A DNA stretch of 17,495 nt from Cytophagaceae bacterium UBA6715 (GCA_002454335.1 DKIP01000037.1:1-17495); one strand, 5' to 3'. Counted from the stretch's first letter, positions 6,492-14,527 are shown. Notes: generated from the letters alone by a model not told the origin. Made by a program: numbers and translations.

Positions 6492-7604
6492 ATGTACAAA
6501 AAACTACTTTTCTTGATTCTATTGCCTGTAGGCATGGTCATTGCCAAACCTGATAAAAAGGTGGTCTTGCAAAAGATGCATTTGGCGAACCGTTATTTCC
6601 AACAAAAATGGCCAGATGTAGGGAAGCCCATCGTGAGTCCCGATAAGACCCGCCCATCCAATATTTGGACGCGCGCGGTGTATTATGAGGGATTGATGGA
6701 GCTTTATAAATTGGATCCTAAAGCTTCCGACTTGAAATACATGGTCGACTGGGGGAATTTTCATCAGTGGAGTTTACGCAATGGCGCTAAAACGCGCAAT
6801 GCGGACGATCAAGCTTGTGGCCAAGTGTATATGGACCTGTTTTTGATGCAACGCGATTCAGCTCGTATCAAGCCGATCAAAGAGAATATAGATAACATGA
6901 TGGAGACGACAAAGGCCGACGATTGGTCATGGATCGATTGTTTACAAATGAGCATGCCTGTTTATACACGTTTAGGGGTGATTTACAAAGATCCACGCTA
7001 CTTCCAAAAGATGTATGATTTGTATGCCTATACCAAATACAAACATGGTGGAAACGGTTTATATAATCCTGCGGAGAAATTGTGGTGGCGCGATAAAGAC
7101 TTTGTTCCACCTTATAAAGAACCGAATGGCGCGAATTGTTATTGGTCTCGCGGGAGCGCTTGGGTCTATGCAGCATTAGTTCGTACCTTGGATTTATTGC
7201 CTCAAAATGATCCGCATTGGGCGGAATATTTGGCTGATTTTATTGCTCTTTCGCAAGCCCTGCCTGCTTTGCAGCGTCAAGATGGGTTTTGGAATGTGAG
7301 TTTGAAAGATCCCTCGGATTTCGGCGGACCCGAATTAACGGGAACGTCTCTGTTTGTTTATGGAATGGCTTGGGGCGTTAGAAAGGGTATCTTGCCAGCT
7401 CAAAAATATCAAACAGTCATTGATAAAGCTTGGAAAGGGATGTCGACCTGTGTGCATCCGAATGGATTTTTAGGCTATGTGCAGGGGACTGGAAAAGAAC
7501 CCAAAGATTCCCAGCCAGTAACCTATGATCATGTGCCTAACTTTGAGGATTTTGGTTTAGGTTGCTTTTTATTGGCAGGATCTGAATTAATTCGCGCGAA
7601 ATAA
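6492..7604 (+). CDS. GH105/GH88-like unsaturated glycuronyl hydrolase
   Basis: 370 residues. The start at 6492 gives a signal peptide (MYKKLLFLILLPVGMVIA) and the one-base junction with rhaM; upstream in-frame ATGs lie inside rhaM. The family has an (alpha/alpha)6 barrel and removes the 4,5-unsaturated uronic acid left by polysaccharide lyases, by hydrating the double bond. Family-like blocks are NIWTRAVYYEGLMELYK (57-73), MVDWGNFHQW, NADDQACGQVYMDL (103-116), WSWIDCLQMSMPVYTRLG (145-162, catalytic Asp candidate D149), NCYWSRGSAWVYAALVRTL (215-233) and ELTGTSLFVYGMAWG (281-295). Next to rhaM, the likely substrate is an unsaturated galacturonyl- or glucuronyl-rhamnose disaccharide from rhamnogalacturonan or a similar glycan. 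The location is periplasmic or secreted. The family call is firm; the exact substrate is inference. Confidence 0.88.
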   Translation: MYKKLLFLILLPVGMVIAKPDKKVVLQKMHLANRYFQQKWPDVGKPIVSPDKTRPSNIWTRAVYYEGLMELYKLDPKASDLKYMVDWGNFHQWSLRNGAKTRNADDQACGQVYMDLFLMQRDSARIKPIKENIDNMMETTKADDWSWIDCLQMSMPVYTRLGVIYKDPRYFQKMYDLYAYTKYKHGGNGLYNPAEKLWWRDKDFVPPYKEPNGANCYWSRGSAWVYAALVRTLDLLPQNDPHWAEYLADFIALSQALPALQRQDGFWNVSLKDPSDFGGPELTGTSLFVYGMAWGVRKGILPAQKYQTVIDKAWKGMSTCVHPNGFLGYVQGTGKEPKDSQPVTYDHVPNFEDFGLGCFLLAGSELIRAK

Positions 7605-7605
7605 G

Positions 7606-9687
7606 ATGCGTTGGCTGCCTCTTTTACTCCTATCTTTTGCTTGTTTAGGGCAGAAGATTGACCGACGAAATGTGGTTGAGCGGCATGTAGTACAAATAAA
7701 TTCTGCTGATACCTTAGCTTCATTATCCGTGGGAAACGGTTCTTTTGCTTTCACGGTGGATATCACGGGTTTGCAATCATTTCCTACCGTATATTCCAAA
7801 GGAATCCCTTTAGGTACGCAAAGTACTTGGGGCTGGCATGCTTTTCCTAATACATCACATTTTAAGCGTTCTGAGACCCATCGAAATGCTTTGTATGCTG
7901 GCAGAAAAATTTCCTATGCTTTGCAAGGACATCAAAATGCTCGCAAAGATTCTGCAACTGAATATTTTCGGCAGAATCCGCATCGAGTACATCTAGGTCA
8001 TTTCGGTTTTCGCATTTTTTCAAAGGCAGGTAAACTACTTGGATTAAATGATTTACATGGAATTTCTCAGCAATTAAATCCTTATACAGGTGAAATTTCT
8101 TCTCAATTTGAGGTGGAAGGTGTACCTGTGGATGTCATTACATTTTCATCCCAAAATGCAGACGATGTGCACGTTCGAGTGAAATCAAGTTTGTTGGCAA
8201 CAGGTCAGTTGCGCTTTTACCTAGATTTTCCATTTCCAAGCCAACAATTTTTAGATGAAGGGGTTCGATATCAGTCGGCAGGCCATAGAAGCCAAATGCG
8301 TAGACTACATTCCAATCAATTTGCTTTTAAGCATGTCTTAGATCAATTGCAATATTCAACTTACATCCGAGCAAATGCTGGCCTGAAAGCAGCTCGAGTT
8401 TCGCCGCATCAATATGAAATTCTTATGAATTCAACGAATGAAATAGAACTTCAAGTAGGCTTTGGTCAAAATACGCCTAACAGTTTCAGCGAGGCTCGAG
8501 AAATAAATCGTAAGGCCTATGTTCGTTATTGGAATTCGGGTGGAATGATTGATTTTGGAAATGTGAAAGATCCTCGCGCGAAGGAATTAGAGCGTCGGAT
8601 GATTTTATCCATGTATTTGACCAAGATACAGTCGACCGGCGCGGAACCGCCTCAAGAGACAGGTTTGACTTATAATTCCTGGTACGGCCGACCGCATTTG
8701 GAAATGACTTGGTGGCATGTGATGCATTTTGGTTATTGGAGGAAGACTGATTTATTAGCGAAATCTCTGCCCTGGTATTCGAAGAATTTTAAAAAGGCAA
8801 AGGCTTTAGCTCGCCGACAAGGTTTTGTAGGAGTTCGTTGGCAGAAAATGACGGATCCCGATGGGGGAGAGTCACCATCTTCAGTGGGTTCATTTTTATT
8901 GTGGCAGCAACCACATATAATTGATATGTTGGATTTAATTGTCAAAGGAAAGCCCTTGGCTTTTCAGAAAAGGTATTTTCATCTCGTGAATGAAACAGCT
9001 CAAGGCATGTATTCGTTGTTGGTTTGGAATATAGAAAAACAAGAATATCAAGTGGGGCCAGGTTTTATTCCCGCGCAAGAATCATTGCCTTATGCAAGCA
9101 CTTATAATGCACCTTTGGAATTGGCGTATTGGCATCAAGGCTTGCAAAAGGCCCAAGCTTGGAGGCTACGATTGGGATTAAAGGCTAATAGGAATTGGGC
9201 GCATGCCTTAGCGCACTTTCCTACCTTGCCTGAACATGAGGGTATTTACCAGGCTGCCGCAGGAATAGGGGATGGTTTTCAAAATCCACGCTTTGTGTCG
9301 GATCACCCTGCTGTATTAGGTGCCATGGGGATGCTTGAGCCTTTGCCAACAACTGATACGTTAAAAATGCGAAATACATTGGCTAAAGTGTTGAAAAATT
9401 GGAATTGGCCAAGTACATGGGGCTGGGATTATCCTTTAATGGCGATGACGGCGATTCGTTTGAAAGATGCCGACTTGGCCATTAATTTATTGCTAGCTCC
9501 GCAAGAAAAGAATACGTATTTAGTGAATGGTCATAATTATCAAGATAAGCGTCTTCGTTTGTATTTACCTGGAAATGGAGGGTTGTTGGCAAGTTTGGCT
9601 TTCTTAGCTCGAGGTCAACTGGGTGATAATCAATTTGTTGGCTTTCCTGCCAACTGGCCTGTTCGGCTCGAAGGTTTCGGTAAATAG
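7606..9687 (+). CDS. Secreted (alpha/alpha)6-type putative glycosidase, GH65/GH95-like
   Basis: 693 residues with an N-terminal export signal (MRWLPLLLLSFACLGQK; the Cys at 13 is a poor lipobox, so it is probably not a lipoprotein). Residues about 22-300 look like a beta-sandwich domain (LSVGNGSFAFTVDITGLQSFP, 40-60). From about 325 the protein is helical and rich in Trp, with ETGLTYNSWYGRPHLEMTWWH (351-371) in the place where GH65-type enzymes have their RGH.FWD motif; E366 is a candidate acid. Later blocks are YASTYNAPLELAYWHQGL, LPEHEGIYQAAAG, WPSTWGWDYPLMAM and YLPGNGGLLA. This order of sandwich then toroid suggests clan GH-L or GH95-like enzymes. I cannot assign a named family or substrate. 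It starts one base after the GH105 stop, so it probably acts on the same glycan. Confidence 0.7.
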   Translation: MRWLPLLLLSFACLGQKIDRRNVVERHVVQINSADTLASLSVGNGSFAFTVDITGLQSFPTVYSKGIPLGTQSTWGWHAFPNTSHFKRSETHRNALYAGRKISYALQGHQNARKDSATEYFRQNPHRVHLGHFGFRIFSKAGKLLGLNDLHGISQQLNPYTGEISSQFEVEGVPVDVITFSSQNADDVHVRVKSSLLATGQLRFYLDFPFPSQQFLDEGVRYQSAGHRSQMRRLHSNQFAFKHVLDQLQYSTYIRANAGLKAARVSPHQYEILMNSTNEIELQVGFGQNTPNSFSEAREINRKAYVRYWNSGGMIDFGNVKDPRAKELERRMILSMYLTKIQSTGAEPPQETGLTYNSWYGRPHLEMTWWHVMHFGYWRKTDLLAKSLPWYSKNFKKAKALARRQGFVGVRWQKMTDPDGGESPSSVGSFLLWQQPHIIDMLDLIVKGKPLAFQKRYFHLVNETAQGMYSLLVWNIEKQEYQVGPGFIPAQESLPYASTYNAPLELAYWHQGLQKAQAWRLRLGLKANRNWAHALAHFPTLPEHEGIYQAAAGIGDGFQNPRFVSDHPAVLGAMGMLEPLPTTDTLKMRNTLAKVLKNWNWPSTWGWDYPLMAMTAIRLKDADLAINLLLAPQEKNTYLVNGHNYQDKRLRLYLPGNGGLLASLAFLARGQLGDNQFVGFPANWPVRLEGFGK

Positions 9688-9746
9688 TTGGATATTTTGT
9701 AGTTAAAATAGAACTTATATTCTAATTTTACCGATAACTAACATTT

Positions 9747-10301
9747 ATGCACATGAAAAAGAATTTACTAGGAGCTTTTGTGGGTGGTTTGATGCTGTTC
9801 GTTTGGCAGGCATTGTCACACATGGCATTTAATTTACATGAGCCCAATCAGAAATATGCCGCAGGTCAAGATTCTGTGTTGGCAGCCATAAAAACGCATA
9901 TTAAGGAACCAGGCGGGTATATATTACCTCGGATGCAAGATGAATTGTCCATGGATCAAATGGAGACTTTTACAAAATCGATTCAAGGTAAACCTTGGGC
10001 GATGGTTCGTTATTATCAAGCCTATGAAGTGGATATGAATTCCAATATGCTTCGTGGTTTAGCTGTGAATATTTTATTGGTATTCTTATTGATTTGGATC
10101 ATTAATCGATTGAAAGTGCCTAGTAAACAAAGCATTTTAAGTTTAAGTATTGTCGTGGGATTTATCGCTTTCAGCAATATTTCCTATACGGAACACATTT
10201 GGTATCCTGTATTTGATTTGCGAGCGCAATTGATCGATGCGATTGTAGGTTGGGGCCTAACTGGAATATGGCTCGGCTATTGGATGACGAAAAGAAATTA
10301 A
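9747..10301 (+). CDS. Four-helix membrane protein of unknown function
   Basis: 184 residues from ATG 9747; ATG 9753 (MKKNLLG, 182 residues) is an equally plausible start. Membrane segments are seen at about 7-27, 103-121, 128-145 and 161-180. A soluble stretch of about 75 residues between the first two (EPNQKYAAGQDSVLAAIKTHI... to ...RYYQAYEVDMNSN) includes EPGGYILPR and GKPWAMVRYYQ. I recognise no domain. It is separated by 59 bases from the glycosidase gene and ends just before a strong terminator, so it is the last gene of the plus-strand run or a single-gene unit. Codon use resembles its neighbours. Confidence 0.75.
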   Translation: MHMKKNLLGAFVGGLMLFVWQALSHMAFNLHEPNQKYAAGQDSVLAAIKTHIKEPGGYILPRMQDELSMDQMETFTKSIQGKPWAMVRYYQAYEVDMNSNMLRGLAVNILLVFLLIWIINRLKVPSKQSILSLSIVVGFIAFSNISYTEHIWYPVFDLRAQLIDAIVGWGLTGIWLGYWMTKRN

Positions 10302-10308
10302 ATGAAAA

Positions 10309-10336
10309 AAGCCCCTAACCATGGGGCTTATTTTTT
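10309..10336. terminator. Bidirectional intrinsic terminator
   Basis: AAGCCCC (10309-10315), loop TAACCAT, GGGGCTT (10323-10329), then A and six T on the plus strand. On the minus strand the A run at 10305-10310 becomes a T run after the same stem. It therefore serves both the membrane-protein gene (plus) and tmRNA (minus), which converge here. Confidence 0.88.
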
Positions 10337-10337
10337 G

Positions 10338-10704
10338 TGGAATCGGAGGGATTCGAACCCTCGTCCAAACCTAGAAACCGGAAGCTTTCTACACGTTTAG
10401 ATTTGATCAATTTTCGATGCCCAACAGGTTCAGATCAGACCTTATTGAACACTTATTCGCTAGATACTAGTGAACGCTTAGCGAAATCGCATTCACCGAC
10501 TCTGCATGGTCGACGCTCCAGATTCCCTAGCGGCAGAGTTTGGCCTGGGTGGAACGATGGCAATTGGTTAGTCTATCAGACTAAGCAGCCATGGCATACG
10601 AAGTATTGCCAGCTATAATTCGAAGGTTTTTTTAACAGGAAATGCCTCCAACTCCCGACGTGCTTACAACCGACCTACATAAGCTGTCAAAACCGGTCGA
10701 TCCC
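10338..10704 (-). ncRNA. ssrA: tmRNA (transfer-messenger RNA)
   Basis: About 367 bases, single-piece form. It rescues stalled ribosomes together with SmpB. On the minus strand the 5' acceptor strand GGGATCG (10698-10704) pairs with CGATTCC (10339-10345, with one G-U). The T arm reads GAGGG-TTCGAAT-CCCTC, and the discriminator is A; CCA is not encoded. The tag frame (10581-10610) reads GGC AAT ACT TCG TAT GCC ATG GCT GCT TAG, giving GNTSYAMAA after the alanine carried by the tRNA-like part. The YAMAA end fits tags of Cytophaga relatives. Plus-strand open frames across this gene are spurious. Confidence 0.96.
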
Positions 10705-10714
10705 AAATGAATGA

Positions 10715-10722
10715 CAAAGATA
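10715..10722 (-). promoter_or_regulatory. -7 box of the tmRNA promoter
   Basis: On the minus strand this reads TATCTTTG, an exact TAnnTTTG match, ending 10 bases before the mature tmRNA 5' end at 10704. It lies just past the lrp stop codon (10727), so the rest of the promoter falls inside the 3' end of the regulator gene. No clean TTTG is seen at the -33 position. Confidence 0.45.
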
Positions 10723-10726
10723 CAAA

Positions 10727-11200
10727 TTAAATTAAGGGCAATGCGGTTGTCGACTTAATTTCATCCATAACAAATAAACTACTGATGTGTGCCACGGATG
10801 GCAAAACCGCTAACTTTTCTTGGTAGAAACGGTTATAGCTTTCCACATCAGCACTCAGAACATTTAAATAGTAATCAAAGTTCCCTGATACCAAATGGCA
10901 TGAAATCACCTCAGGAAAGGCCTTAATAGCTGCTTCAAATTCACTAAAGTTCTGACTTGTTTGTTTCTCCAAGGTTACCTGACAATGTACGAGTAAACCT
11001 AAATTGAGCTTTTTGCGATTTAATAAGCCTACATAACCTTGGATATATCCATCTGATTCTAAGCGTTTTACACGGTCGTGTGTAGGGCTCAACGATAGAT
11101 TTACTTGTTCCGCAATCTCCTTGAGTGTTTTTTGGCTGTTTTCTTGAATTATTTTCAATATTTTAATATCCAGCTCATCTAATTGTTGATTTTTTGCCAT
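10727..11200 (-). CDS. Lrp/AsnC family transcriptional regulator, probable regulator of ald
   Basis: 157 residues, typical for the family. The N-terminal winged helix-turn-helix is at about 8-60 (LDELDIKILKIIQENSQKTLKEIAEQVNLSLSPTHDRVKRLESDGYI). The C-terminal RAM effector-binding domain is at about 65-150, with the SGNFDYYLNV motif (105-114) where an amino acid normally binds. It is transcribed divergently from alanine dehydrogenase, the usual arrangement for AldR-type activators that sense alanine. Control of ald is inferred from that arrangement. The gene ends 22 bases before the tmRNA 5' end on the same strand. Confidence 0.92.
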   Translation of the reverse strand: MAKNQQLDELDIKILKIIQENSQKTLKEIAEQVNLSLSPTHDRVKRLESDGYIQGYVGLLNRKKLNLGLLVHCQVTLEKQTSQNFSEFEAAIKAFPEVISCHLVSGNFDYYLNVLSADVESYNRFYQEKLAVLPSVAHISSLFVMDEIKSTTALPLI

Positions 11201-11216
11201 AAAGTTTTCGGTTTAT

Positions 11217-11245
11217 CAGTAATAAATTACGCAGTAAAAGTAATA
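11217..11245. promoter_or_regulatory. AT-rich repeats, possible Lrp-type operator
   Basis: CAGTAA occurs at 11217-11222 and 11232-11237, 15 bases apart, with a third AGTAA at 11239-11243. GTAAT-AA-ATTAC (11219-11230) is a perfect inverted repeat with a two-base centre. It lies 17 bases upstream of the regulator start. Short degenerate AT-rich repeats near the regulator gene are typical of Lrp-family autoregulation, but the match is only suggestive. Confidence 0.28.
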
Positions 11246-11321
11246 TTTTTTGTATAATTATTTTATTGCCGTATTAATTTCTTATTTATAGGTTAATATC
11301 CAAAATATTTGTTGCTTGTGC

Positions 11322-11329
11322 TATATTTG
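11322..11329 (+). promoter_or_regulatory. -7 box ahead of ald
   Basis: TATATTTG matches TAnnTTTG exactly. Transcription would start near 11335 and give a leader of about 70 bases, most of it occupied by the hairpin at 11355-11391. No TTTG lies at the usual -33 distance, as expected for a promoter that needs an activator. Confidence 0.45.
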
Positions 11330-11354
11330 TATCGTATTATACTTCATCAAAGGT

Positions 11355-11391
11355 AACGGCCAGCGGATTTTTCTGTTGGCCGTTCTTTTTT
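11355..11391 (+). terminator. Intrinsic terminator in the ald leader (candidate attenuator)
   Basis: AACGGCCA (11355-11362) pairs perfectly with TGGCCGTT (11377-11384). The stem extends inward by four more pairs (two G-U, two G-C), leaving a loop ATTTTT. A C and six T follow (11386-11391). The T run is only on the plus strand, so it stops transcription towards ald. It ends 13 bases before the ald ATG, with no room for another promoter after it. Confidence 0.75.
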
Positions 11392-11404
11392 AAATCAACA
11401 TCCT

Positions 11405-12490
11405 ATGAAAATCGCTGTTCCAAAAGAAATTAAGATTCAAGAGTTTCGCGTAGGTCTAACGCCTGCCGGAGCGCAAAGTTTAATCCAAGCGGGTCATTCG
11501 GTTTATGTAGAAACCGCTGCCGGTTTGGGCTCAGGTTTCCCTGATGAGGCTTATATGAAGGTTGGTGCGCATATATTACCTTCAGCTGCTGCTATCTACG
11601 AGATAGGTGACTTGATCATTAAAGTAAAAGAGCCGCTTGCTGTTGAATTTCCTTTAATTAAAAAAGGGCAAATATTATTTACCTATTTCCATTTTGCAGC
11701 TTCTCGTGAACTTACCGAAGCCATGATTCAATCAAAGGCAATTTGTATTGCCTATGAGACTGTTGAACTTGTGGACCGAAGCCTTCCGCTTTTAACACCC
11801 ATGTCGGAAGTCGCTGGTCGGATGGCCATTCAAGTTGGCGCCTATTTTTTAGCAAAACCGCAAGGTGGCAAAGGGAAAATGTTGGGAGGTGTTCCTGGGG
11901 TCAAACCTGCTAATGTGTTAATTTTAGGAGGCGGTGTCGTAGGTACGCAAGCAGCAAAAATGGCTGCTGGATTAGGCGCAAATGTGACCATCATGGACAC
12001 TAATTTGGCTCGTTTACGTTACCTGAGCGATGTGATGCCTGCAAATGTAGCAACCCAATATTCTACGGAATTAGCCATTCAAGAGCATTTACCACATGTG
12101 GATTTAGTGATTGGTGCTGTTTTATTACATGGTGCTAAAGCTCCACATCTCATCAAAAAAAGTGATTTATCACGTATGCAGCCAGGAACAGTTTTGGTTG
12201 ATGTAGCAGTAGATCAAGGGGGGTGTATAGAAACATGTTTACCAACAACCCACGAAAATCCGGTTTACTCTGTTGACGGTATTCAACATTATTGTGTGGC
12301 AAATATGCCTGGCGCAGTGCCCCAAACCTCTACGCAGGCACTCACACAGGCCACGTTACCATATGCTTTGTTAATTGCAAATCAGGGTTGGGAAAATGCA
12401 TGTAAATCGAATGAGGCATTGAGTAAAGGACTCACCATCATTGAAGGAAAACTTTTGGATTACGGTCTAGGTCGCTTGTTTAATTTATAA
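11405..12490 (+). CDS. ald: Alanine dehydrogenase
   Basis: 361 residues, close to the usual 370. It catalyses NAD-dependent, reversible oxidative deamination of L-alanine to pyruvate and ammonia in the cytoplasm. Residues match the well-studied enzymes: R15 (EFRVGLTP), K75 (IKVKEP), H96 (TYFHFAAS), the NAD-binding loop LGGGVVGTQAAKMA (174-187), D198 (end of the strand contacting NAD ribose) and D270 (VDVAVDQGG). NMPGAVPQTST (300-310) is also a family signature. It is divergent from an Lrp/AsnC regulator and preceded by a leader terminator, so expression is probably tightly controlled. The last 11 bases overlap the convergent helicase gene. Confidence 0.95.
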   Translation: MKIAVPKEIKIQEFRVGLTPAGAQSLIQAGHSVYVETAAGLGSGFPDEAYMKVGAHILPSAAAIYEIGDLIIKVKEPLAVEFPLIKKGQILFTYFHFAASRELTEAMIQSKAICIAYETVELVDRSLPLLTPMSEVAGRMAIQVGAYFLAKPQGGKGKMLGGVPGVKPANVLILGGGVVGTQAAKMAAGLGANVTIMDTNLARLRYLSDVMPANVATQYSTELAIQEHLPHVDLVIGAVLLHGAKAPHLIKKSDLSRMQPGTVLVDVAVDQGGCIETCLPTTHENPVYSVDGIQHYCVANMPGAVPQTSTQALTQATLPYALLIANQGWENACKSNEALSKGLTIIEGKLLDYGLGRLFNL

Positions 12491-13916
12491 AGAAGCGTTG
12501 ATGGAAGTTAACTAAAAACAATTCATGCGTGGCGCGGGTGATGGCTGTATAGAGCCATCGAATATATTCGGCATCAATTTGGTCATCTTTTAAATAGCCT
12601 TGCTCTACAAAAACAGCTTTCCATTGGCCACCCTGTGATTTGTGGGTGGTCAATGCATAAGCAAATTTTACTTGTAGGGCATTTAAATATGGATCCTTAC
12701 GTATCGCCTCTAAGCGTTCCTTTTTCTTTGTAATATGGGCATAATCCTCACAAACGGAATCATAAAGTTTTTTGTTTCCATCTTTTCCTAATGCTGATTC
12801 GGCTGAATGCAAGGTATCGAGTAGTATTTTTGCCTCGATTTCTGGATGTTCCTCATAATCGCATAAGCGTAAAGCCACATTCATGAATCGGAATCCATGC
12901 ATTTCCTCTTCCTTCTTAATCTTTAACACCTCCACAAAATCACCATTGGCCAAAAATCCTGCGGGTGAATCTTCGTCCAACCAGTGATAATTGTTACGAA
13001 CAATCATTAATAAATCACCCGATGATATTTCATCTTCTTGATATAAAATTGTCCTACGTACAAATTCATTGAATTGAACAGCGCTTTTATTTGACCTAGT
13101 AAGTACAATTGTATCTTCTTTGCCAAATTTCCGATAGGCATAATGCATTCCATCTTCCATCTTTTCGCCGGTCATACGAAAAAAGTCTTTAAACGTTGCA
13201 GTGTTAAACTGTATCGCTGTAGAATTATGCGTTAATAAGCCACGTAAGTTGGTCGCATTATATAATATCCCCGAATGAATGTCTTGTCGCATTACATCTA
13301 TTAATTCGTGATCCATGACATCCATGTGGAATTCCCCAGATATATAATCTTTGGAGAGGGCGGGAGAAAGGCTTTTTCCCACAGGAGGTAACTGAGCCGT
13401 ATCACCTACGAAAATCAATTTATTGCCTGTATGTCCATTTTCCGGATTCGTGAAAACGTATTCAATTAAATCAGTCAACAAACTGTTTTGGCCAAATTCC
13501 GATTCATCCGTAATCATCGAGGCCTCATCCACAATAAAAACCGTGTTTGTGGCATAATTATTCATGCGCTGGAATACTAAAGCTCCCGAATTGGGATTAC
13601 TGACTTGTCGGTAAATCTTCTTATGGATTGTCGAGGCCTTCTTTTTGGAGTAATTGGCCATGACCTTTGCTGCTCGACCGGTGGGAGCTAATAATTGTGT
13701 CTTGTATGAAAAGCTACCTAGAATCTTGATGAGCGTGGAGATAACTGTTGTTTTACCTGTTCCCGCATAACCACGAATAATGAATGTCAATGGAGCCCAT
13801 TCGTCCTCATTTAAAATGAAGGTGCTTAATTTATTGAATAATTCCGCCTGCGAAGGTGTCGGTTCAAAGGGGAATTTTTGATGCAATAAAAAAGCGGGAC
13901 TCTTGGTGCTACTCAT
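12480..13916 (-). CDS. RecD/Dda-like superfamily 1B DNA helicase
   Basis: 478 residues; an ATP-driven helicase of the AAA_30 plus UvrD_C_2 type. Motifs in order: GYAGTGKTT (49-57, Walker A), LLAPTGRAAKVM (75-86, motif Ia), VFIVDEASMI (126-135, Walker B), GDTAQLPPVG (171-180, motif III), LTRSNKSAVQFN (motif IV region), YALTTHKSQGGQWKAVFVEQ (motif V) and LYTAITRATHELFLV (motif VI). It lacks the long N-terminal region of RecD2 and there are no RecB or RecC genes, so it is a stand-alone repair or replication-restart helicase and not RecD of RecBCD. It is the last gene of the alaS-pabB-pabC operon, starting 9 bases after pabC. Confidence 0.9.
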   Translation of the reverse strand: MSSTKSPAFLLHQKFPFEPTPSQAELFNKLSTFILNEDEWAPLTFIIRGYAGTGKTTVISTLIKILGSFSYKTQLLAPTGRAAKVMANYSKKKASTIHKKIYRQVSNPNSGALVFQRMNNYATNTVFIVDEASMITDESEFGQNSLLTDLIEYVFTNPENGHTGNKLIFVGDTAQLPPVGKSLSPALSKDYISGEFHMDVMDHELIDVMRQDIHSGILYNATNLRGLLTHNSTAIQFNTATFKDFFRMTGEKMEDGMHYAYRKFGKEDTIVLTRSNKSAVQFNEFVRRTILYQEDEISSGDLLMIVRNNYHWLDEDSPAGFLANGDFVEVLKIKKEEEMHGFRFMNVALRLCDYEEHPEIEAKILLDTLHSAESALGKDGNKKLYDSVCEDYAHITKKKERLEAIRKDPYLNALQVKFAYALTTHKSQGGQWKAVFVEQGYLKDDQIDAEYIRWLYTAITRATHELFLVNFHQRFFIN

Positions 13917-13925
13917 AGTGTGAAA

Positions 13926-14525
13926 TTACACAATTGCATCGGCGATGGCAATCGAGTTTTCGATCGATAAAGGACGAAATACATTAATCAAGCAAATTCG
14001 TTCGTATTGGCCTAATTCTTCGACTAAAATATCAGTTTCTTCAACTTGTTCTTCGACTAATAAGCGCGCACGTGTTGTACCCCAATGCATAGGTGCTTCT
14101 GGTGTGTACCAAATACCATCTTTTAGGAAGGCTAAATTCGCGAAAGTACAATCTTGAATAATACCATCTTTATGAAAAATTACTTCATCTGCTTCTGGAT
14201 GCGCATCTAAAATATGCTGGAAAAAGCCGCGCTCTGCCCATTTGAATCCATAATCGATTTCGCCGCTATCCACCAATGCAAATGTCTTTACAATTTTGCC
14301 TTCATAAGGTAATATTTCAATGCTTTGTGGATCTTCGTTGTAGGTGATGCGCAGTCGGTAAATGCCCTCCTTAGGTAGTTCGATTTTCTCGATTTCCTCC
14401 TGAACATGAAACGGTTCCCATTCCGGAAAAAAGGCTTCAAAGGTTTCATTAACACGCAATTGATGGTAGTCAACATGCTGGGCTTGGCCGTTCGAGATGC
14501 AAATGGTTTCTAAAAATGAGAACAT
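13926..14525 (-). CDS. pabC: Class IV aminotransferase, probable aminodeoxychorismate lyase
   Basis: 199 residues, shorter than the roughly 270 of E. coli PabC. PabC splits 4-amino-4-deoxychorismate into p-aminobenzoate and pyruvate for folate synthesis. The PLP lysine is K95 in YGFKWAERGFF, aligning with the GIKHLNR segment of E. coli PabC. DEVIFHKDGIIQDCTFANLAF (113-133) and DGIWYTPEAP (136-145) match the cofactor-binding block, and WGTTRARLL follows. The usual Glu of this block is Asp (D125), and the N-terminal domain is reduced. From memory, both features occur in a subgroup of short bacterial homologues. The position two bases after pabB strongly supports the role. Confidence 0.85.
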   Translation of the reverse strand: MFSFLETICISNGQAQHVDYHQLRVNETFEAFFPEWEPFHVQEEIEKIELPKEGIYRLRITYNEDPQSIEILPYEGKIVKTFALVDSGEIDYGFKWAERGFFQHILDAHPEADEVIFHKDGIIQDCTFANLAFLKDGIWYTPEAPMHWGTTRARLLVEEQVEETDILVEELGQYERICLINVFRPLSIENSIAIADAIV

Positions 14526-14527
14526 AG

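Noticed and set aside
9696..9730. TTTG and TAATTTTA as a promoter for the 184-residue membrane protein
   Set aside because: The spacing is 23 bases instead of about 20 and the -7 box lacks its final G; too weak to call.
10337..10618. 93-residue plus-strand open frame
   Set aside because: It is antisense to tmRNA; its first residues (MESEGFEPS) are the reverse-strand reading of the tmRNA T arm.
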